Positions 36,253 to 48,293 of a DNA stretch of 64,000 bases are shown piece after piece. Numbering within the stretch: the first letter of the stretch is position 1; every line of letters begins with the position of its first letter. A program made the position numbers and the translations under genes. The stretch is taken from positions 94,682,001 through 94,746,000 of the forward strand of contig CM075676.1 of NCBI GenBank assembly GCA_037962975.1. Direction: 5' to 3'. Under the pieces are notes generated by a model. The model was not told the DNA's origin. It saw only the letters and a program-made list of their open reading frames with translations, and did no database searches. This stretch comes from Clitoria ternatea (Eukaryota > Streptophyta > Magnoliopsida > Fabales > Fabaceae).

Positions 36253-36734
36253 ATGAGGTCTACCATGTCTGCAAGGTCTAGTTGGTTATTTTCAAGGGCT
36301 CCAATTAAGAGCTGTGTAAATGTAATGAACTTGTGTTGCTACTAGTGTCCAAGAGCCTAGAAAATCCTGGTAGAATATTCTTCAGATATGTTAATTGGAT
36401 GGTAAGCAGAGTATTTTCGTTTGGGGTTTGGGGTTTGTTGTATTTCATTTAGCTTTTTATGGTAACCGATGTTTGAAGTTGCTCCATTCCTTGTGTTGAA
36501 CGAAAACTCGTGTGGGTATTTCGAATGAGTTGACAGTGGGCAACAAACCAGCCAAGGTGTGCTAGCTTGTCTACCAATGGCAATGGAGTTTTCTACGAGG
36601 ACATGGACAATGTTGTAAAGCTAGAAGAGAGATTAAAAGAATACATAAACATGAATTTCATGCTAATGTGGTTGTGTGCAATAGCATGGGCCATTGTCTT
36701 CCTCACCCTGGTGTTGGTTACAGTGAAGGGTTGA
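36253..36734 (+). pseudogene. MULE-1 second gene: GRF zinc finger, coiled coil, membrane tail
   Basis: Exon 1 (36253-36401) begins MRSTMSARSS and encodes a GRF-type finger: CKCNE, then SKSLENPGRIFFR and WM before a GT donor at 36402. Exon 2 (about 36490-36734) has CGYFE followed by a stop where Trp is expected, then VD. Further on it has a helical stretch (VVKLEERLKEYIN) and a hydrophobic segment (WLCAIAWAIVFLTLVLVTV), ending KG-stop. Damage: a 2-bp expansion in TGTGT before the finger shifts the frame, Tyr replaces a metal-binding Cys after IFFR, Trp is now TGA, and there is another frame change in exon 2. Function is unknown. The order finger, coiled coil, C-terminal membrane segment is the same as in MULE-2. 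Confidence 0.72.
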
Positions 36735-37312
36735 AGATATGGTTTAGTGCACTTCCAATCCCTGATAATATAGCAATAGGCCCTTGAAAAACTTCTTTCA
36801 TTGAATTAGGCGCCGACAAATGTCAATGTTGATGTATCATTAATGTTTTGTGTCCTTGAGTTTAGGGTTTTTTCACATAGACCATGTTCAGTATTGGTGA
36901 ATGTAACTTTCAACTATCAACAGATATGCCAACTTTTGAAGTCTTTGCATATGACTATTATATTAATATGTTTTGATAGTGTTTAGATGGCAGATAAGTA
37001 ATATGAAAAAGAAACATTGCCTTATTGCAGGTCCACACTTTAATAAAATGAAACATGAGATTGTACTTAAAGATGGGAATTGAATTGTTCATCCAAGTCA
37101 CCAAGTTAAAATGAAACATGGTATTGTACTTAAAAGATGTTAAACATTGAACTCTAAATGAAACAAACTAACTTTACACAAATTGTCTCATATTGTCATC
37201 CTAATTACATGGGTTAAAATACACTGGATTGTGTTGCCACCATGTCAACTTCAGAAGGTTGTTAGTGTGTCTAGTCTGGGTTTATCTGATTCGGTTGCCA
37301 CCATAACTCTGC

Positions 37313-37342
37313 CTCCCCCTTCCCCTTCCCCTTCCCCTTCAT
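37313..37342 (+). repeat. CCCCTT short tandem repeat
   Basis: Four to five copies of CCCCTT inside MULE-1, in the C-terminal or 3' flanking part of the transposase. Confidence 0.85.
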
Positions 37343-37392
37343 CTACTTCTTTCCTTTATGGAAGCTATTGGTGTGTCTAGTCTAGGCTGATC

Positions 37393-40300
37393 TAGGTTTT
37401 TTGGAGGTCTTCCCATCTTCTTCTTGAGAGGGACATTTGCTGCAGGTGGCAAAACTGAGCTCCATTCAACAGTTGAAGCAATTGAAATAGTTGACAAAAC
37501 TGATAGTGGTACTGTTGCAGACTCATGTTGGTCTGTTGCACCTCCTGGTTCTGTTGCACTTGATGTTGCATTGTCATCACCTCTTGGTTCCTGATCAGGT
37601 TCTTACAGAAAAAATAGTATTGGTGCATGCAAAACATAGTGTCAATGAAGAACAAATAGTTTACTTCCATTAGTTTGTCTTGGTAGGTGTTTGCATGTAG
37701 ACTTGTTGTGGCTAGTTTCCCCACAGTTTCTACACTGATATCGTGTTGGACATCTCCTTAATGTGTGAGGGTTGTCCTCATCAATTGGATCCTTTCTCTT
37801 AAGTTTCCTTGGCCTCCTGGGTTTACGCTTATAAATTGGTGGTGGGGTTTGTGGATGTTCAGTAGCTGGCCATAGTTATGGGCCACTTATTACACCGACA
37901 ACATTGACATAACATTTTTCATACGTTTTCTTTGAGTAATAACCATTAACATAATAAAGTGGTTATTTTTCTCTTTCCAGTATGCAACATATGGCATATC
38001 TGTATGGTATCCCTACAAGTACCCACCATTCACATGCACAACTCCTTTTGTCAACATCAACGACAAACTTCTCATTGAACATTGCATGTGTAACTTCAAA
38101 TATCCCACCTCCAGACCACTATGGGAACCAATTGGCAAAAAATTGTTACTCTCTATTCAACCTCTTCATGGGCTTAGGTGTGGCTTATCCTTTGATGTTG
38201 ATAACTTTGGTCCTCAGCCTCGCAAATCTGACCATGATATAAGTCCTTATCCACTCCAACATACTCAGAATGGGTTTCTCTCTTGTTAGTAGGATGACAC
38301 TATTAAATGCTTCACAAAGGTTGTTCATAACCACGTTATATTTGGGGTAACGTGAGAATTAGTGCCTACACCAAGCATCTTTAGACAAAGCCATCAACCA
38401 TTCCTAAGCCTCTTCATCCAAGTCCTTGATCTGATTTAGTTTTGACTCCCATGCCTATAAACACGTGATAAAAGTTCAAACTACCAAACCTTAAACACTG
38501 AAAATCCTAAATAATTCATTTATGTTGCATTATCATCATACCTTCATATATGTGGCCTTACTTACCCCCATCATTAATTTCTTCAACAATGCTCCCCCAC
38601 CAAACTTCTTTTTCAGGTTGCTATGTAGGTGTTTTACGCAGTATCTGTGTTCAGACCCTAAGTTCAAGTCATCAATGGCTTACAGCAGTCCCTACAGAGG
38701 AAATTCAACAACCCTAAGTTCAGACCATTAATCTGCATACCATATTAAGATCACAATTAATTATAAAAAAAGATACATACCTTTTGTTGATCTAAAATAA
38801 AAACATATCTTCTATGTACTCCAATGTCCTCCATCAATAAGGTAAGAAACCATGTCCAAGCTTCCTTGTTTTCAACTTCCACAACACCCACAACTAGTGA
38901 AAAATACTGATCATTGGCATCCCTACCCACAGCTGTTAAGAGGATTCCACCATGTGTTGTCTTCAAATGAAATCCATCAACTTCTATGAATGACCTACAT
39001 CCACTAATGAAACCCTTCTTACAGGCATCAAGAAATAGGTAGTAACTCTTAAACCTTGGTTGCAAACCATTATCTGGGGTAACTAGTTGAAGCTTGCAAG
39101 TAGTAACCCCATTACTAACTCTCCTCAGCTCAGCACCATAGTTCCAAAGGAGTTCATACGGTTTATTGGCCTCTTCTTCCATCATCTCAATTGTCATTCT
39201 TCTGGCATTATATGTTGTTTAGTTAGTTACCCTTACCTGATGACTAAGCCTCAACTCAGCCTTAATCTCCTCTAGCTTCATATTGCTATTACTCTTTATC
39301 TTTGGCAAAATCACTTTTGCAACTCACCTAGCATTAACATTCTTGTTCTCAAAACCCCTGCCACATGTATAATTATTCATGAATGTCTTCAACTAATAAT
39401 TTTTGTCCTCCCAACCCGACTTGCAAAGGCTAGCCATAAGCATCCAACTTGACTGCAAACAACTCTACACCTGTATGGCTCATTCTTGACATATTTCATT
39501 TATTTTCCTATATGCACATTATACTTCAATATAGCTTGCCTGAACCGAACCATTTAACTGAACTCCATGTCCAACTTGAGTTTAAACTTCCTCCCTAGCT
39601 TGTCCTCATCAAATGCCTGAAACTGGAAATCACCATCATCCCCATCCGCTTCTGAATCCACATAACTACTAACTTCATCTATCTCATAATCCATGTCAAT
39701 GATACCACACTACTCTTCATCTACAAAACTGCACCAATCTGCACCCAAACAAACACCTTCATCATGTTACGGAGATCCATCCTCCCCATTAACTCCTGTT
39801 TGTCATCAGCATCCTCATTACCCTGGTTCTCATTACCTAAACCCATGTCCTCAACATGTACATTCTGACTCCCCTTAGTTCTCATTCATACATGATTCAA
39901 CCCTCTCCCTCCTATCAGAAACAACTTCAACACCCTCTATCCTATCAGTAACAGCTTCAACACCTGAACATCATCACCCTTTTCAAATTCTAGCCCCTCT
40001 CTCCCCCCATTCCCAGTATCAGCACCTTGAACCTCAACACCTACATTTTGACTCCCTCATTGGTTCTCATTCTCCCCTGATTAAATACCATTTTTCCTCC
40101 CAGTACTAGTGTTAGCACCCTTAACATCAACAACTCTTTCAGATTCTACCCCCTCTTTCCCCTCATTTTCTTGTCCACACTTATGGCCAAACAAATTTTC
40201 CTTAACACTTTTGTAATTTTTCTTTCTAGTAACAGCCTTCTTGGGCGACCTAAATAGCCTCACCTTGGGCTAGATTTGGTCCTTCCAACCTTCTGAACTG

Positions 40301-40561
40301 GGCCATCTTTGGTCCCTACAACATTTTTCTCACCCCCTTGTTCCCTCTTTATCTGCTAACTCCAACACCAAATCACCATCTAGGCTTTTGCCACCACATT
40401 TTAAAGTTTTCCCTACTATAACTCAATTCTCTAACTAGAGACTCACATTCATAATAAGACCACCTATCAATATCAATGTTAAGGAAAACTATAATTTCAT
40501 TCTCTATGTACTCCATTGGTAGGCCATCAGTAAATTTGCCCTTGTGATAAAAAAACAACAA
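37393..40561 (-). pseudogene. MULE-1 mudrA-like transposase, degraded
   Basis: Pieces on the minus strand in order: an N-terminal segment at 40561-40373 (HKGKFTDGLPMEYIEN, resembling the PB1-like start of plant MULE transposases), acidic linker remnants at 40263-39600, the MULE catalytic core at 39197-38757 (FIEVDGFHLKTTHGGILLTA, RDANDQYFSLVVGVVEVENK, WTWFLTLL), and a CCHC knuckle CRNCGETSHNKSTC near 37700-37735 after a basic stretch. Stops and frame changes lie between the pieces, and introns probably add to the gaps. It cannot encode an active enzyme. The family cuts and pastes DNA through an RNase H-like DDE domain. Confidence 0.82.
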
Positions 40562-41218
40562 AACTCATCCCTTGTTTGTTGGAAAAAAAGTCATATTACA
40601 CATGCCCATTAATAGAGTATTACACTACGTTTCAGTTAGGGTTCATAAACAACAATAATATAAACCTTTCATGGTCCCCACTAACAAAAAACAATTCTAG
40701 CTTTGCACTAAAAACGTAAGGAATCTTACCTGTATTGTAGCTCTCTTAATGCACGTGCAACACTTTTGCCACCAGACACGCACACCTCCACTAACCACTG
40801 GATTGCGCTTTGGTACAACGATTCCTTGTCTTCTTTTTCATAGGTAAACTCACACGCGGGAGTTGAATGGATAAGACATGAGGAAGAGGAAGCAAAAAAC
40901 CTTTTTACTTTTCTTTAAAAAAAAACTAACCCTCAATTCTTTAATATTATAATTAACTTCATTCAATCTTAAATAATCTTAATTAATTATCCATTAAATC
41001 CTACTCAACATTAAAAAATGAGTCACATGTCATGTGTGCATCCAGTGACATAAACAGGAGTTACACATCAGCACTTAACAGAATCTGTTAACGACAGACG
41101 TGTAATACTAACAAAAAAAATATTACATGGATCTTAAACTGAAAAAAATTATTCCAAAAGGTCGTACCAAAATCTAAAATTTATTAGAGGCTAAATTTAC
41201 CCTTAAGCCTTAAAATAT

Positions 41219-41416
41219 TTATTAACATAGATTTTATACTGTTTTTTTTTTTTGGATAACGATTTTATACCGTGTTTAAGGTTCTTGTCTTTCCATTTAC
41301 ATTCGTAAAATGGGCATCTATGAACTTGATCCATAGTCACGCTTCATCCCCAAAAAAAATGTAAAGCTCTTACTATTGCTTTTCATAATCTACCTCACAA
41401 CAAAATAATTAACGGC

Positions 41417-41492
<76 letters not shown>

Positions 41493-42030
41493 TTGCATCC
41501 ACTTCTAGGCTGAAAAATTAAAGAAAATGTTTACGTGCTCAAAGAAATTATAAACGTTGAATAATTTGGAAAATGAAAATTGTAGCGGATCCGATTATCA
41601 ACTGCACTGCAAGCAAGAATGATAGTATTTTCATCTCCAAACAATTTTTAGGCTATTTAAATAACAGTTGCAAGAATGATAGTTTCTTGATCTCCAAACA
41701 TTTTTTTATGGTTCATGCAATACAAGGAATTGTCTGCGCCTCCTGAACCTTTCTTATAGGTTCATACAATACAAGAAAGCTAAGTTATAGTCTAGGTATA
41801 AACAACATATATAAATTACATGAACAAAAAAGAATCCATCTGAAAATATAGTGAAAAAGAATCATATATCATAGGTAATGTAATGTTGCTGTGATGGCAA
41901 CAAGTAGCCCGCCTCTCTTTGAGGGCACTAATGGAAGGCAGCGCAAATAAGGCCCTCTTCCAATATCTTCCTTCTACTCACAACTCAGATCTTCACGCGT
42001 TTTATTATCTTCAACTTGCATTCAGATTCA
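41219..42030. other. Downstream region of the P450 reductase gene; microsatellite
   Basis: Probably includes the 3' untranslated part of the reductase gene next to 42031. No other gene seen. Confidence 0.5.
41420..41490. repeat. (TA)n(GA)n microsatellite
   Basis: A run of TA dinucleotides passes directly into GA dinucleotides. Likely length-variable. Confidence 0.95.
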
Positions 42031-44053
42031 TCACCATACATCACGCATATACCTGCCAGTCATCTGTAGATTCTTTACCATGCTCTCAGCCTTGGAACTA
42101 TCCAGAGAACCCTGATATTCACAACAAACCAAGAAACTTGATTAGCCACACACACGAACTGTCTGTGTCCGGCATTAGATAGATATCAGAAAGTCATAGT
42201 GAATATCAGAAAAGACGGGAGGGTAACACAAACATCAATCCACTCAAAAACAAACATCTATGTTGTCCTACTTGCTCTAGGTCTTGGTGGCAAAGATATA
42301 CCGTTTGGTATTGTGTATGTTAACAACCACAGATCTCAAATACAAAGTACAAAACAAGGTAGCAAATTCGCAAATTCCTACCATCAATTTAAGGTAAGGA
42401 TGCGGTAACTTAATAAAATTATATACCTGCTCTTGCAAAATTGTGTGCAGAGTGCGGTGTACATCCCTGGCCATGCCCTTGGCATCACCACACACATAAA
42501 TGTAAGCTCCCTGAGATATCATGCTCCAAATATCCGAAGCCTGTGCAGAGTAAGTGTTGATTAAGAGAGGGCGTAATCGGTTAATTCGTTAATTAGTCGT
42601 ATCTGAGAAAGAGTAGGTACCTTCTCCATCATTTTATGCTGTACGTATTCCTTAGTGGGTCCTTCACGTGAGAAGGCAACAATAAGCTTAGAGAGTGCGC
42701 CTTTATTTACGAAGTGATTCAATTCGTCTTCATAAATGTAGTCCTTTATTAAAAAATGTTAAATATTGGCAAGTCAATCTAAAATGTACTCAAAACCTCG
42801 CTCGCGCGCGCACACACACACACACCTAGGAATTAGCCACTTAAAAAGTCATAAACCAGCACGGAGGTAACATTACTCACCATTTGACGGTTCCTGCATC
42901 CGAAAAATAAAAGAGAGAAGCCAAGTTCAGCTCCTCCTTCTTTAAGAGCTAATCTTTCCTGAAGTGAAAATAAGAAACAAAAATAAATATATGGCAAGGG
43001 TAGACGGGTGGAAGAAAGAATCGGGATATTAAATATCAAGTCCGTTGGTAAAAACCTGCAAGAAACCCCTGAAAGGAGCCAATCCAGTGCCGGGACCAAT
43101 CATGATTATAGGCACTGCATTATCAGCAGGAAGTTTAAAATTGGATTGCCTAACAAAGATGGGAGCCCAACTGCAGTCCTGGCTTTTCTCCAATGGCACA
43201 GAATTCTGAACATCAAACCAAATGGTTAAGTAAGTTTTCTTTTGAAATGCAAGAACAAACAGTCAAGTCCCTGAAAAAACTCAGATGACAATGGATTTCT
43301 AAAATAACCAGGCAAATGGCAATGTCATCAAACATGACCAGATAATATTGATAGTAAAATAATATCCAACCAATGCGTGGGTTTCCTCTAGAAAATCCAT
43401 GTTGATACTTATACTTAAAGCCAATCTTTTAAACATGATTATACCATGCCAATCTTAAATAGTTTAAGTAACAATAATCTATGAAACAAGTAAATACAAG
43501 TACCCTCATCCATGTTGAACACACTCCTTTGTGAATCCTTCCGGTGGGCATTTTATCACATACCAAGGCACAGGTAACATGAATTCTGGTTGGTGCCATT
43601 CTGTTAACAAGTACAGCAAATAGCCAAACAGTAAGTACAGCAACAAACGTATTTGATCTAAAGACTCGGGAAAAAGAAAACAAATCGCAATTCCCTACAT
43701 GCTCACACAGTGAGACATGTACAAACAGTAATACACGAGCAACAAACAGAAAATAACCTTGGAGACGATGAGATTGAATAATATCTTGGCTGCAGGCGAG
43801 GAGCAACTGCTGCAAAAAACACACCAATTGGAGGTTTGGCTGATGGAAATTCAGCCATGACCTCCAGGAGACTTCTCTGAGCGGCAATGACCCACTCTGA
43901 ATACTCATCCTGCACAGCCAGACCAAAATAGCATATGAATGAGAAACATGATCACAAAAAGTTAATTAAATCCCCAGGGTAAAATAATAAAAATATTGCA
44001 ACCTTTCCAGCAGGTGAGGCGAGATGTCTAAGTCGATCAGCTTCAGATGGATC
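42031..44053 (-). pseudogene. CPR: NADPH-cytochrome P450 reductase, C-terminal part, 5' truncated
   Basis: Eight exons on the minus strand: about 44053-44003, 43909-43758, 43600-43504, 43205-43056, 42958-42881, 42743-42621, 42540-42427 and 42111-42031. They join in frame to about 281 residues ending RDVW-stop, as in plant reductases. Recognisable parts are RYYSISSSPR (FAD site), GPGTGLAPFRGFLQ and FFGCRNRQM (NADPH site), and YVCGDAKGMARDVHRTL. The enzyme is an ER membrane flavoprotein of about 700 residues that passes electrons from NADPH to P450s. Similarity stops abruptly before DPSEADRLRHLASPAGK at about 44053, with no acceptor site there, so the FMN domain, membrane anchor and promoter are missing. 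No stop or frame break is seen in what remains. Most likely it was cut by a rearrangement. Confidence 0.88.
42799..42826. repeat. (CG)n(CA)n microsatellite
   Basis: Short alternating CG then CA run inside a reductase intron. Confidence 0.85.
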
Positions 44054-44984
44054 AATAGGACAGGATAAACAAGTTACAGAGGAAACTTGAACGGCTGTCA
44101 CGTTCGGCTGAAGGTGTTTCACATCTTTCTAACTTCTTGTTCAACCATTTTCAAGTTCAGAATCAATGAACGATATCTGTGGTGTTTTTTTTTTGGGGTA
44201 TATTTTGGTGTTGCATTTTGGAAGGAAAAGGGAAAAAAATGGAAGACAAATTTTTCCTTTTTTTTTAAAATATAAACTGTCTAATTTGATAATCTTTTAA
44301 AAAGGATTCACAAAGATTTAATTTGATAATATTTTGTTTATTTTTTATAGGTATTGTGTAAATTTCTTGAATAATAATCAAAGTAGTCCTAAAAGATAGA
44401 GTGCTTAGCCCGAAGGCTCTTTAAAAGATGATGATCTCCAAATAAGTTTTCTGAAAAATGATTTGACCATCACCTTAAGAAATAATGGATCTCCTTGAGG
44501 ATAAGCACCAGTCAATTTTTTGTTATCTAATTTCATAACTACAGGCACAATAGATTTTTTGTTATGATAAAAATGCACTGCCAATTACCGAGTATTCCCA
44601 TTGCTGATTTCATAAACATTCAATTTGTACATTTGCTGCTGAGATATTTTTCTATTTTAATCTTGTGAAGTTCATATATGCTGTGTCTTAATTGATGCAG
44701 AAAGCTGCTGAAACCGAGCTCCTGACCAGATTTCCATACGGAGGTCAGTATTTAGTCTCTTAACATTAACACTGCACTGCTCATGAATGAAGAGGTCTAA
44801 TTTAAATCCAGATGAGACTTTAGAATTTGTTTTAAATTTTATCTTTTGGCTTGTAATGTGTTTACTATCCTACTTGATAGTAGGTGACACTGTTCAATCT
44901 CACCCATTTTTTCTCTTTACAAACTATTGAAAATATTTTTCCTTTGTACGAAAAATGAAGAAAGTAAATTTATCCATTTATCTG
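44054..44984. other. Unassigned stretch between the truncated reductase and the gypsy flank
   Basis: No gene recognised. On the plus strand 44701-44744 looks like a small exon: it follows TTGATGCAG, reads KAAETELLTRFPYG, and is followed by GTCAGT. It could be a captured gene piece, but no family was recognised. Confidence 0.35.
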
Positions 44985-45360
44985 AACAAAATATGAAGTT
45001 ACCCATGATTCTTGGTATGGTCTATGGAAGTTGTGCATGATTGGTTGTTACATGATTTTTCCTTTTTACAAAAATTGAATTTGTCCATCTATCTGAACAA
45101 AATGTGAAATTACCCATGATTCTTGGCATGGTCTCTGTGAAATCAGAATATCAATTAATGGTGTGTTCTTTATTTGATCTCTATGATTTAATGAAAAGGA
45201 ATAATTGATTCCAGTGATGCTTAAAAATGAAAAATTGCATGTGAGAGGAAGTGTGGAAGAAGTGATTTGCATGTAGCATAACTCAATTGATGTGCAGTTT
45301 TAACTATCATCTTTAGGATTATATATTTTCAGTTTTAACTATCATCTTTGGACTGGTTAT
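44985..45360 (+). repeat. 375-bp flank copy 1, occupied by the gypsy element
   Basis: Nearly identical to 51225-51603. It contains its own internal duplication (two GAACAAAATRTGAARTTACCC units about 115 bp apart) and ends at GGTTAT, where the gypsy LTR begins. Confidence 0.93.
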
Positions 45361-46989
45361 TGTAACGCCCTCTGTTACACCTTAATAAATTCTAAAAAAA
45401 TTCGTAATAATTTTTTTTTTACTAAAGATATGTTTGTTAAAAAGAAACTATCGGAATAAATTATATACATTATTTCTGAAATACCTCAATATTATTAAAA
45501 CTTTATAAAGTATTTGTACATTCATCTGAAGAAAATAAACATTAAACATTATAAGAAAGAGAGGAAACTCCATGGCCCAAGAGCAGTTGCCTAGTGACAT
45601 TATTTATTCATTGGACCACGGTATTCATACCGAGCTCCCTTTCTAGAACGTGCTATATATACTGTCAATGTTCTTCGATCCTTCCCTCTGTATGAACCAT
45701 TAATTTAAAACATATGAAACAAAAACATAGAGAAAGGAGTGAGAAACAGAATATAATATTCCCAAATGAGACATAAGCAATAAAGGGTTTTCACAAACTA
45801 GTATAATAATATCAATCACAATCACAAGCACAATCAATTTATGAATGTATGAATGATATGTCATATCTTCATCATAACTTATCTATATATGTGGGCCCCT
45901 TAAATTTTAATTTGCACTGGGCCAACCAGGAGTTTACACTGTTCCATAATTCCGGATAATAATAACATGAACAGCTCAACTGACATGGAAACACTTAGAG
46001 ACTAGTCAGATTGAAAAGGTTTTTATTGTGAAAGTACCCGACACTAGGGAGCTACCCCAGGTCCCCTGAAGCACCCTTTCACACCCTCTCATCCCAAGGC
46101 TCACAATTAAGCCTCCTCTAATGTATCCTCGGTTTCTATAATCCGTCCCCAGACAATATCATTTTGTTTCTCTTCAATGATTCATGATGCATGAACTACT
46201 CGCGTATTTAGTTGGTTAAGGCTTTTAGAAACTCAATATATTATCAGGGCCTACGAATCGCGACATAGCCACCCCAGTAAACTGTACTTTTTCAACTTCT
46301 CAAATACGCACATAGAATTTTAGTACAGTTCCTTTTCAAATCACAAATCAAATCTCCTTATAAATTTGAGTTTCAAAGCCTTAAATATATTTCACAACCT
46401 TCTTTAGAAAGTTTATAGGTCAATTCAAAATCAATTTCTAAAAACTCGAATTTGGAATTATCAATCTTTAAAACCTTAGTACTTGAAAATTTTGTATAAT
46501 ATTTTTATACATTTAAATAATATGTATATATATATGTATATAGTAAAAAATTTATTTTTATAAAATAATTTCTCTTTCTTTTTCTTTTTAATAAACTAAC
46601 TAAAAAAAATCTAAATTTTAGTAAAGATATATACATATATATTAAAATATAAAAGAGATTTCTAAAAACTTATGTAGTTTTATTGAAATCTAAGAAATTT
46701 CTTAAAAGTAATTTGAATAAATATGAATAAGTAAATAAAGAAGTAGGAGATAAGTAAATTCTTACTGAATTTTAGTTTTCCGTCATGCTTGCTATATGCT
46801 CAAACTCCACAGTACAAGATATCAATCATAATCAAACATTGTCAATCACAATCAAACATCATAAAACATAAATAAATATTAACAATCATAATCAAATCAA
46901 ATAATTAAGCATCAGTTATAAAGATGATAATTTTAAAATTCAATGGTTATTTAAATTAATAAAGTTTGTTTTAAGTTCTATGGTCAATT

Positions 46990-47165
46990 CCTCGCACAGG
47001 TCTATGTAAGTCCAAGATTGTCCAATCCTTGCATAGGTCTAGTTCAGTCCATATATGTCATAATAGTCCAAATCCTTGCATAGGTTCAGTCAAGTTCATA
47101 ATAGTTCAAGTTCTTGCATAGGTTTAATCCAGTCCGCATAGGTCATAATAGTTCAAGTTCTTAAA
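46990..47165. repeat. Tandem repeat in gypsy LTR (CTTGCATAGGT units)
   Basis: Four or so diverged units containing CCTTGCATAGGTC or similar followed by GTCCA and TCATAATAGTCCA. Confidence 0.75.
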
Positions 47166-47454
47166 TATTTTAGATATTAAGTTACACAAGATGTTTAATT
47201 TATTAATAACAATTATTATAAATCTTAAGTTAAAAGTTATTATTTTAAAATAATAATATTGTTATGTTTAAAAGGAGTAGGGGACTCCTCCCAATATTCT
47301 TATGTATTTTTATATTATATCCTTAATCTCACCCCCCCCTTACCTTGATTTGCTACCAAAAGTGAATTCGCTCTGCGCCTCCAAGTTCTAACAAAATATT
47401 AATACTAACTTATTTCAGTATAAGCTTAAGATGAAAATTAAGATTGCTATCAGA

Positions 47455-47690
47455 ATGATAAATAGTAAATATGTATAGTAATAATAAATAGTAACGGTAA
47501 ATGGTAAGTCATTAATAGTAATTGTAAATAGTAATTTTTGAATAGTAATAGTAAATAGTAAATTATGAATAGTAACTTTTTGAATAGTAGTGGTAAATGG
47601 TAAATCATGAACAATAACAGTGAATAGTAAATTTTGAATAGTAACTGTAAATAGTAAATTTTGAATAGTAACGGTAAATAGTAAAAATAA
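47455..47690. repeat. Tandem repeat in gypsy LTR (AATAGTAA units)
   Basis: Many diverged copies of a unit such as GAATAGTAACTGTAAATAGT AA. A minus-strand open frame over it (47415-47693) is a product of the repeat and not a gene. Confidence 0.85.
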
Positions 47691-48230
47691 CACAGTGGTA
47701 AATTATTTTTACTATAGTAATTTATTCATAATAGTACTAGTATATCAATGGTTTAAGAGTGCTAAAAAAAATAAACTAAAATTATAAAAAGAATATAGAA
47801 GAAAGTTATTATCTTACACCTCCAGCAGAACTTCTTTTTACCAAAAGAATTTACTCCCCACTAATTTCTTACGCACTATCTCTCTAGATTCTCTCTCTAA
47901 TTTTTAGTGTGGAAATATTGTAAATGAGCCATCTATTTATAGGAAGAAAATTTTACTATTTAAGATTATTTAATTATTTATTTTACTATTCATGATGTAA
48001 GCGATGATGTAAGCGATGATGTCAGTAATGGCATTTTGGTTATTAGATGAAAGGTTAAGGGTATTTTTGTCATTCTCAAAAATAAATAAATAAATAAATA
48101 ATAAAAATAAAAATAAAAAAATAAGAAAATTCTAAAAAATTATAAATTATATAACAATCAAAAAGTTCTAAAGAACTATAATCAAATTCCTTTATTTTAA
48201 ATAAGAAATAACAAAATTAGGGGTGTTACA

Positions 48231-48255
48231 ACTCTACTCCCCTAAAAAAAAATTT
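48231..48255 (-). promoter_or_regulatory. Gypsy polypurine tract
   Basis: The minus strand reads TTTTTTAGGGGAGTAGAGT directly before the 3' LTR, the expected plus-strand priming site. Confidence 0.7.
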
Positions 48256-48293
48256 CGTCTTCGAAATTTACACTTTTTTTTTTAGTAAAACAA

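Larger units (their letters stand above)
35921..41209 (-). mobile_element. MULE-1: degraded Mutator-like element
   Basis: 5289 bp with long terminal inverted repeats of roughly 240-330 bp (starting GACTTAAGGGGAAATTTAGC on the left and GGCTTAAGGGTAAATTTAGC on the inverted right) and a perfect 9-bp target duplication TTAAAATAT (35912-35920, 41210-41218). It contains a decayed mudrA-like transposase on the minus strand and a decayed GRF zinc-finger gene on the plus strand, pointing at each other. Confidence 0.92.
45361..48230 (-). repeat. Gypsy 3' LTR (2870 bp)
   Basis: On the minus strand it starts TGTAACACCCCTAATTTTG and ends GGGCGTTACA. The purine tract lies just outside at 48231-48255. It contains tandem repeats at 46990-47165 and 47455-47690. 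Confidence 0.9.

Noticed and set aside
41420..41490. CRISPR-like or satellite array
   Set aside because: It is a plain dinucleotide microsatellite; no CRISPR-type repeat-spacer structure occurs in the window.
47415..47693. Leu/Thr/Ile-repeat protein
   Set aside because: Antisense reading of an AATAGTAA tandem array in the gypsy LTR.
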